From positions 26,675-90,674 of the forward strand of contig NZ_NFIN01000014.1 in assembly GCF_002161765.1 (NCBI RefSeq): 64,000 nucleotides of DNA, read 5' to 3'. Positions within the stretch are counted from its first letter, which is position 1. Each line of letters begins with the position of its first letter. The notes below the pieces were generated by a model. It made no database searches, was not told the origin of the DNA, and saw only the letters and a program-made list of their open reading frames with translations. Shown here piece after piece: positions 59,626-64,000 of this stretch. The stretch comes from Bacteroides sp. An322. Lineage in GTDB: Bacteria > Bacteroidota > Bacteroidia > Bacteroidales > Bacteroidaceae. Made by a program: the position numbers and the translations under genes.

Positions 59626-61494
59626 ATGGTTTCTTATTTGCAAGTAGAGAACTTAACGAAATCATTTGGCGACTTGCTTTTGTTTCAAGACATCTCGTTC
59701 GGTATTGCTCAAGGGCAGCGTATCGGACTGATAGCGAAGAACGGAAGCGGGAAGACTACCTTATTGAATATATTGGCAGGTAAAGAAGGATACGATGAAG
59801 GGCAAATCACGTACCGGCGTGATTTGCGGGTAGGTTATTTGGAGCAAAGTCCCGTCTATCCTGAAGAGTTGACCGTATTGGAAGCCTGCTTTTCGCATGG
59901 CAATGCTGTGGCGGAATTGATTAAGGAATATGAGCGGTGTATGGCTACGCCGGATAATCCGGGGCTGGATGTTTTGTTGGAGCGGATGGAGCATGAAAAG
60001 GCTTGGGATTACGAACGTCAGGTGAAACAAATCCTTTCGCAACTGAAAATCCGTGATTTCAACCAGCAGGTCAAGCATCTTTCCGGTGGGCAATTGAAAC
60101 GGGTTGCTTTGGCTAATGTATTAATTACCGAGCCGGATTTGCTTATCTTGGACGAGCCGACCAACCATTTGGACTTAGATATGACTGAATGGCTGGAAGG
60201 GTATCTGAGCCGTTCCAAGCTTAGTTTGCTTATGGTAACGCACGACCGTTATTTTCTGGACCGTGTATGTTCTGAAATCATGGAAATAGATAACCGCCAA
60301 CTCTATTCGTATAAAGGCAACTATAGTTATTACTTGGAAAAACGGCAAGAGCGCATCGATGCTGCTAATGCCGAAATAGCCCGTGCCAATAATCTGTATC
60401 GAACTGAATTGGAATGGATGCGCCGGATGCCTCAGGCACGAGGACATAAGGCGCGTTATCGGGAAGAAGCTTTCTATGAGTTGGAAAAGGTTGCTAAACG
60501 GCATACGCATGAGGCTGATGTGAAACTGGATGTAAAGGCGTCTTATATTGGTTCAAAGATTTTTGAAGCGGAACATTTGTGTAAGCGGTTCGGCGATATT
60601 ACAATTTTGGATGACTTTTCCTACATTTTTGCCCGGTATGAGAAAATGGGCATTATCGGCAATAACGGTACAGGCAAGTCTACCTTTATTAAGATTCTGA
60701 TGGGGCTGGAGAAACCCGATAGTGGCATACTGGATATTGGCGAGACCGTGCGCTTTGGCTATTATTCGCAAGAAGGGTTGAAGTTCGATGAACAGATGAA
60801 AGTGATTGATGTCATTACATCGGTAGCAGAAGTTATCGAACTGGGGAATGGCAAGCGGCTTACGGCATCCCAGTTTTTGCAACATTTCCTGTTCTCGCCC
60901 GAAAAGCAGCATAACTATGTATATAAGCTGAGTGGAGGAGAACGCCGAAGGTTGTATTTGTGTACAGTCTTGATGAAGAATCCCAACTTTTTGGTTTTAG
61001 ACGAGCCGACCAATGACCTTGATATCGTTACATTGCAAGTGCTGGAAGAATATCTGCAAAACTTTAAGGGATGCGTGATTGTTGTGAGCCACGACCGGTA
61101 TTTTATGGATAAAGTGGTTGACCATTTGTTGGTTTTCAACGGACAAGGCGATATTCGTGATTTTCCTGGAAACTATACTGATTATCGTGAATGGAAAGTA
61201 GCCAAGGCTGCTTTCGAGAAAGAAAATGTTCCTCAGCCTCAAAAAGAAAAGAAGCCTCAGCGTGAACGTCCTGCAGGAAAACGTCGGATGTCGTTCAAAG
61301 AACGCAAGGAATTCGAACAATTGGAACAAGAGATTGCAGCACTTGAAGAAGAAAAGAAAGCTATAGAAACCGCTCTCTGTAGCGGTACATTAGGAGTAGA
61401 GGAATTGACCGAAAAATCGAAACGTCTTCCCGTGCTCAACGAAGAACTTGATGAAAAAAGTATGCGTTGGTTAGAGTTGAGCGAAATGGGTTGA
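59626..61494 (+). CDS. ABC-F family ATPase, Uup-like
   Basis: The 622-residue protein has two ABC domains in one chain and no membrane part. Domain 1 shows AKNGSGKTT, LSGGQLKRVALA and LLILDEPTNHLD; domain 2 GNNGTGKST, LSGGERRRLYL and FLVLDEPTNDLD. The linker (about 230-300) is the ABC-F P-site tRNA interaction motif region, and the C-terminal 80 residues (FKERKEFEQLEQEIAALEEEKKAIE) form a coiled coil as in Uup. ABC-F proteins act on stalled ribosomes; Uup-like members also affect replication. Antibiotic resistance cannot be inferred. Confidence 0.93.
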   Translation: MVSYLQVENLTKSFGDLLLFQDISFGIAQGQRIGLIAKNGSGKTTLLNILAGKEGYDEGQITYRRDLRVGYLEQSPVYPEELTVLEACFSHGNAVAELIKEYERCMATPDNPGLDVLLERMEHEKAWDYERQVKQILSQLKIRDFNQQVKHLSGGQLKRVALANVLITEPDLLILDEPTNHLDLDMTEWLEGYLSRSKLSLLMVTHDRYFLDRVCSEIMEIDNRQLYSYKGNYSYYLEKRQERIDAANAEIARANNLYRTELEWMRRMPQARGHKARYREEAFYELEKVAKRHTHEADVKLDVKASYIGSKIFEAEHLCKRFGDITILDDFSYIFARYEKMGIIGNNGTGKSTFIKILMGLEKPDSGILDIGETVRFGYYSQEGLKFDEQMKVIDVITSVAEVIELGNGKRLTASQFLQHFLFSPEKQHNYVYKLSGGERRRLYLCTVLMKNPNFLVLDEPTNDLDIVTLQVLEEYLQNFKGCVIVVSHDRYFMDKVVDHLLVFNGQGDIRDFPGNYTDYREWKVAKAAFEKENVPQPQKEKKPQRERPAGKRRMSFKERKEFEQLEQEIAALEEEKKAIETALCSGTLGVEELTEKSKRLPVLNEELDEKSMRWLELSEMG

Positions 61495-61722
61495 TAGTTA
61501 ATAATTAATAGTTAATAATTAATAGTTAATAATTAATAGTTAATAATTAAAATGAATGTCCGCGGATCGCCAATGTAGGGGCGTATTGCATACGCCTGGA
61601 ATACACCAACTTATCCACGTGGATGTTTTCGGGCGTATGCGATACGCCCCTACAGTTAATTGGGTAAAATGGGAATATTCATTATTAACTGTTAATTATT
61701 AACTATTAATTATCAACTATTA
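61494..61722. repeat. Composite repeat: TTAATAATTA tandem, GTAGGGGCG element copy 3, inverted tail
   Basis: Four exact 14-base units ATAGTTAATAATTA run from 61494 to 61549. A GTAGGGGCG element follows (ends 61575-61597 and 61631-61653), then ATTATTAACTGTTAATTATT up to 61722, complementary to the first part. It spans the gap between convergent ABC-F and ysxC, touching both stop codons. Confidence 0.85.
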
Positions 61723-62316
61723 TAGCGTGCGGTTGATAGAATCAATGTAATCCAGCACTTCCTCTCTTCCCGTCTTTTTCTCGGCGGAAGTGATGAAATA
61801 GGGCGGAAGTTCTTCCCATTGTTCTTTTAGCGTATCGAGGAAACGCTCAACGTTTTGTTTGGTCTTTCCGGCACTTTGCTTGTCGGATTTGGTGAATACA
61901 AGTGCAAAAGGAATGCCGTTTTCTCCTAGCCATTCGATGAACTCCAAGTCTATCTTTTGAGGTTCCAATCTGCTGTCTATCAACACGAAAAGGCAAGTCA
62001 TTTGCACGCGCTCCAATACATAATGCTGGATGAGGTTTTTGATTTGCTCCATCACTTTCTTTCCGCGTTGAGCATAGCCATAGCCTGGAAGGTCGACCAG
62101 ATACCATGCGTTATTGATTAAGAAATGGTTAATGAGCAAGGTCTTTCCGGGCGTAGACGAGGTCATAGCCAGCTTCGAATGATTGGTCAGCATATTGATG
62201 AGGCTGGATTTTCCTACATTCGAGCGTCCGATAAACGCATATTCGGGCAGATTTCCTTCGGGACACTTGTCTGCCCGTGAGTTGCTTATGACAAATTTGG
62301 CGCTTGTTATTTCCAT
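61720..62316 (-). CDS. ysxC: Ribosome biogenesis GTP-binding protein YsxC/YihA
   Basis: The 198-residue GTPase has the G1 motif [10 protein letters not shown]3 DLPGYG, G4 TKSDK and G5 ITSAEKK, the set of the EngB/YsxC family, which helps assemble the 50S subunit. Length is typical. Both sides of the gene are bordered by GTAGGGGCG repeat elements. Confidence 0.96.
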   Translation of the reverse strand: MEITSAKFVISNSRADKCPEGNLPEYAFIGRSNVGKSSLINMLTNHSKLAMTSSTPGKTLLINHFLINNAWYLVDLPGYGYAQRGKKVMEQIKNLIQHYVLERVQMTCLFVLIDSRLEPQKIDLEFIEWLGENGIPFALVFTKSDKQSAGKTKQNVERFLDTLKEQWEELPPYFITSAEKKTGREEVLDYIDSINRTL

Positions 62317-62372
62317 GTTGTTTTATTCATTTACGATTTATCAATATGAATTCGCATTCCACCTAATTAGTT

Positions 62373-62451
62373 GTAGGGGCGTATCGCATACGCCCGAATG
62401 CACATACTTATCCACGTGGATGTTTTCAGGGCGTATGCAATACGCCCCTAC
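62373..62451. repeat. GTAGGGGCG inverted-repeat element, copy 4, core inverted
   Basis: Ends are at 62373-62395 and 62429-62451. The outer flank shared by all copies (TTGGCATTTTGCGGAGATTC) lies on the right, yet the core (GAATGCACATACTTATCCAC) points as in copy 1, whose flank lies on the left. So the core is reversed relative to the flanks in this copy only. Confidence 0.85.
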
Positions 62452-62505
62452 GTTGGCATTTTGCGGAGATTCATATTTATTAATTTACAATTTATCTTAT
62501 GGTTA

Positions 62506-63717
62506 TTAGGGGACGGATTGTTCCAAACATTCATCCAAATCGTGCGTGATTTGTTCTTTATCTAAGTGTTGTCCGATAAAGACCAGTTTTATCATGCGGT
62601 CACCGTATTTCTCGTCCCAGTCACGCATCAGTCCGGGCTCTTGCGTCATCAGCTTCACGAGGTCTTCTTCGGGAGCGGTGGCATACCATAGTCCGGCTTC
62701 TTTCAAAAGCTTTTGGCGTCCGGCTTGTTCGAAGAGGTAAGACATGTCGTGATTATGGCTGAAGTAGCATACGCCTTTAGTGCGGATAATGTTCCGGGGC
62801 CATTTTGTAGCGATGTAATGGTCTAATTTGTGTATGTCGAATGCCGGACGGCGATAATAGACAAAGGTGCTGATGCCGTATTCTTCCGCTTCGCCTTCAT
62901 CATGGTGGTGATGATGGTGGTGTCCGTGTTCATCTTCATGTTCGTGGTGATGCCCGTGGGCTTCGTGTTCCTCTTCTTCGGTCATGGCACGTTCGATGCC
63001 TCGAATCCACCCGGCAGAAGTGGCTACACGCTCAAAGTCGAATTGTTGGGTATTGAGCAGCTTGTCGAGGTCAACATTTCCGTAATCGCATTCGATAATC
63101 TCGGCAGAGGGCTGGATAGTACGGATGATTTGCTTGATGCGGCTCAGCTCTTCGGGTTTCACTTCGGATGCCTTGTTCAGCAAGACGATGTTGCAGAACT
63201 CGATTTGCTGGATAATGAGGTTTTCAATATCTTCTTCATCGATGTGTTTGTGGGTAAGGTTGTCTCCGCATGCAAATTCGTCTTGCATACGCAGGGCATC
63301 TACTACGGTCACGATGCAATCCAACCGGCATACGCCGTATTTGGTATAAGCACCTCCCAACGAGGGAATGGAGCAGATGGTCTGTGCAATGGGTTCCGGT
63401 TCGCAAATACCGCTGGCTTCGATGACGATATAGTCGAAGCGTTGGCTTTTCACCAGTTCGAACAATTGTTCTATCAAGTCGGTCTTCAGGGTGCAGCAGA
63501 TGCATCCGTTCTGGAGCGATACTAGACTGTCGTCTTTTTTGTTTACGATGCCTCCTTTTTGTATCAGGTCAGCATCGATGTTTACTTCGCCTAAGTCGTT
63601 CACGATAACGGCAAACTTGATGCCTCGTTTATTGGAAAGGATACGGTTTACCAATGTGGTTTTCCCGCTGCCCAGATAACCGGTCAGGAGCAGCACCGGG
63701 ATTTCTTTTGCATTCAT
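62506..63717 (-). CDS. CobW/COG0523 family GTPase with His-rich loop
   Basis: The 403-residue protein has Walker A GYLGSGKTT at 13-21, the metal-binding CICC at 72-75 (the CxCC motif of the family), a Walker B-like DYIVIEASG at 95-103 and LLNKASE. Between the GTPase and the C-terminal CobW domain (about 285-400) is a stretch from about 246 to 280 very rich in His, Glu and Asp, with seven His in a row. The family delivers metals, mainly Zn2+, to enzymes when metal is scarce. A TTG-20-TACTTTTG promoter is upstream; no Zur box is evident. Confidence 0.93.
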   Translation of the reverse strand: MNAKEIPVLLLTGYLGSGKTTLVNRILSNKRGIKFAVIVNDLGEVNIDADLIQKGGIVNKKDDSLVSLQNGCICCTLKTDLIEQLFELVKSQRFDYIVIEASGICEPEPIAQTICSIPSLGGAYTKYGVCRLDCIVTVVDALRMQDEFACGDNLTHKHIDEEDIENLIIQQIEFCNIVLLNKASEVKPEELSRIKQIIRTIQPSAEIIECDYGNVDLDKLLNTQQFDFERVATSAGWIRGIERAMTEEEEHEAHGHHHEHEDEHGHHHHHHHDEGEAEEYGISTFVYYRRPAFDIHKLDHYIATKWPRNIIRTKGVCYFSHNHDMSYLFEQAGRQKLLKEAGLWYATAPEEDLVKLMTQEPGLMRDWDEKYGDRMIKLVFIGQHLDKEQITHDLDECLEQSVP

Positions 63718-63743
63718 GTTGATTAGCGATTAAAAAAACAATG

Positions 63744-63774
63744 CAAAAGTACGGTTTTATTATGAGATTTACAA
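63744..63774 (-). promoter_or_regulatory. Promoter for the CobW-type GTPase gene
   Basis: On the minus strand TTG (63774-63772) and TACTTTTG (63751-63744) are 20 bases apart, 27 bases before the start codon. Confidence 0.65.
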
Positions 63775-63945
63775 TTTATGATTTATGATTTGGACACTGC
63801 TTTGGATTTATCGTGGGATAATTGGGGATGATTTTCTGTAGAAATTCAAAATGACAGATTCTTGCCTGATAGAGTCGTATAAGGCTTTGCATATCAATTA
63901 TGGGCTGGCTGTAGAAAGGAGAGCTTACTACTAAAATTTTGATTG

Positions 63946-63989
63946 TCTCTTACTATGAGATGATACATATCTCTTACTATGAGACGATA
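63946..63989. repeat. Two 20-bp direct repeats with internal symmetry
   Basis: TCTCTTACTATGAGATGATA (63946-63965) recurs as TCTCTTACTATGAGACGATA (63970-63989), 24 bases apart. Each has TCTC and GAGA as inverted ends. The surrounding stretch from 63775 to the window end has no convincing gene; a 27-codon open frame at 63851-63934 is not supported. Confidence 0.6.
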
Positions 63990-64000
63990 TTTTAATGCAA

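Noticed and set aside
63851..63934. 27-codon open frame near the right edge
   Set aside because: Too short, no family resemblance and no promoter; could be a remnant but nothing supports it.

Overview
The window looks like ordinary chromosome from a gut Bacteroidales bacterium, most likely family Bacteroidaceae (Bacteroides or Phocaeicola-like). Evidence: promoters of the TTTG/TTG-(18 to 20 bp)-TAnnTTTG type in front of many genes and almost no Shine-Dalgarno sequences; a TonB-dependent receptor carrying a carboxypeptidase-like N-terminal domain; many lipoproteins; DUF3127, DUF5686, DUF4199, NigD-like and LptE-type proteins; a Rho factor with a very long disordered insert; and an inositol-lipid gene cluster of the kind known from Bacteroides thetaiotaomicron. 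I see no insertion sequence, prophage, CRISPR array or rRNA operon.

Layout. 1-1280: an ECF sigma factor operon with a membrane protein and a periplasmic protein, cut by the left edge. 1356-9661: a leftward housekeeping run (dnaN, DnaQ-like exonuclease, coaBC, recN, rlmB, a protease-like TPR protein, rnz). 9816-13030: a DUF3127 protein and a GH3 glycosidase lipoprotein. 13468-21141: a rightward locus of TonB-dependent receptor, large surface lipoprotein with two choice-of-anchor-J domains, DNA/RNA non-specific endonuclease lipoprotein and an endonuclease/exonuclease/phosphatase-family protein; I read it as a candidate extracellular nucleic-acid (phosphate/nucleoside) acquisition system. 21314-29732: rpsP, an esterase, an OPT transporter, apbE, mntP, two small envelope proteins, a GT2 glycosyltransferase and a DUF4199 protein. 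29851-30157: one promoter serving a probable SRP RNA and tRNA-Thr(TGT), closed by a terminator. 30425-33139: lutABC lactate oxidation operon. 33219-37779: pstSCAB-phoU, with a Pho-box-like direct repeat in front and a PstS-like domain inside PstC. 37899-42303: two small envelope genes, aldose epimerase and a TrkH potassium transporter. 42393-45008: inositol-phosphorylceramide-type lipid cluster, without the inositol-phosphate synthase gene expected beside it. 45209-50865: DUF5686 outer-membrane protein, sigma-54 activator, lptE, TPR protein, secG. 51004-54311: NigD-like lipoprotein, then a two-component system with a PepSY-like exported protein. 54412-63717: S41 protease, rho, ridA, DUF3805/3806 protein, ABC-F ATPase, engB/ysxC and a His-rich CobW-type GTPase.

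The most unusual non-coding content is a set of dispersed intergenic inverted repeats of at least four families. One (GTAGGGGCGTATCGCAT ends) is present four times, and in one copy the 33-bp core is inverted relative to its outer flanks. Another (CGCAGATT stem-loops) is found only between co-directional genes in this window. A third (TTAATAATTAAC type) forms a perfect 34-bp-arm palindrome across the stop codons of two convergent genes. A fourth (GCATACGG) is present three times and supplies the stop codon of the S41 protease gene.
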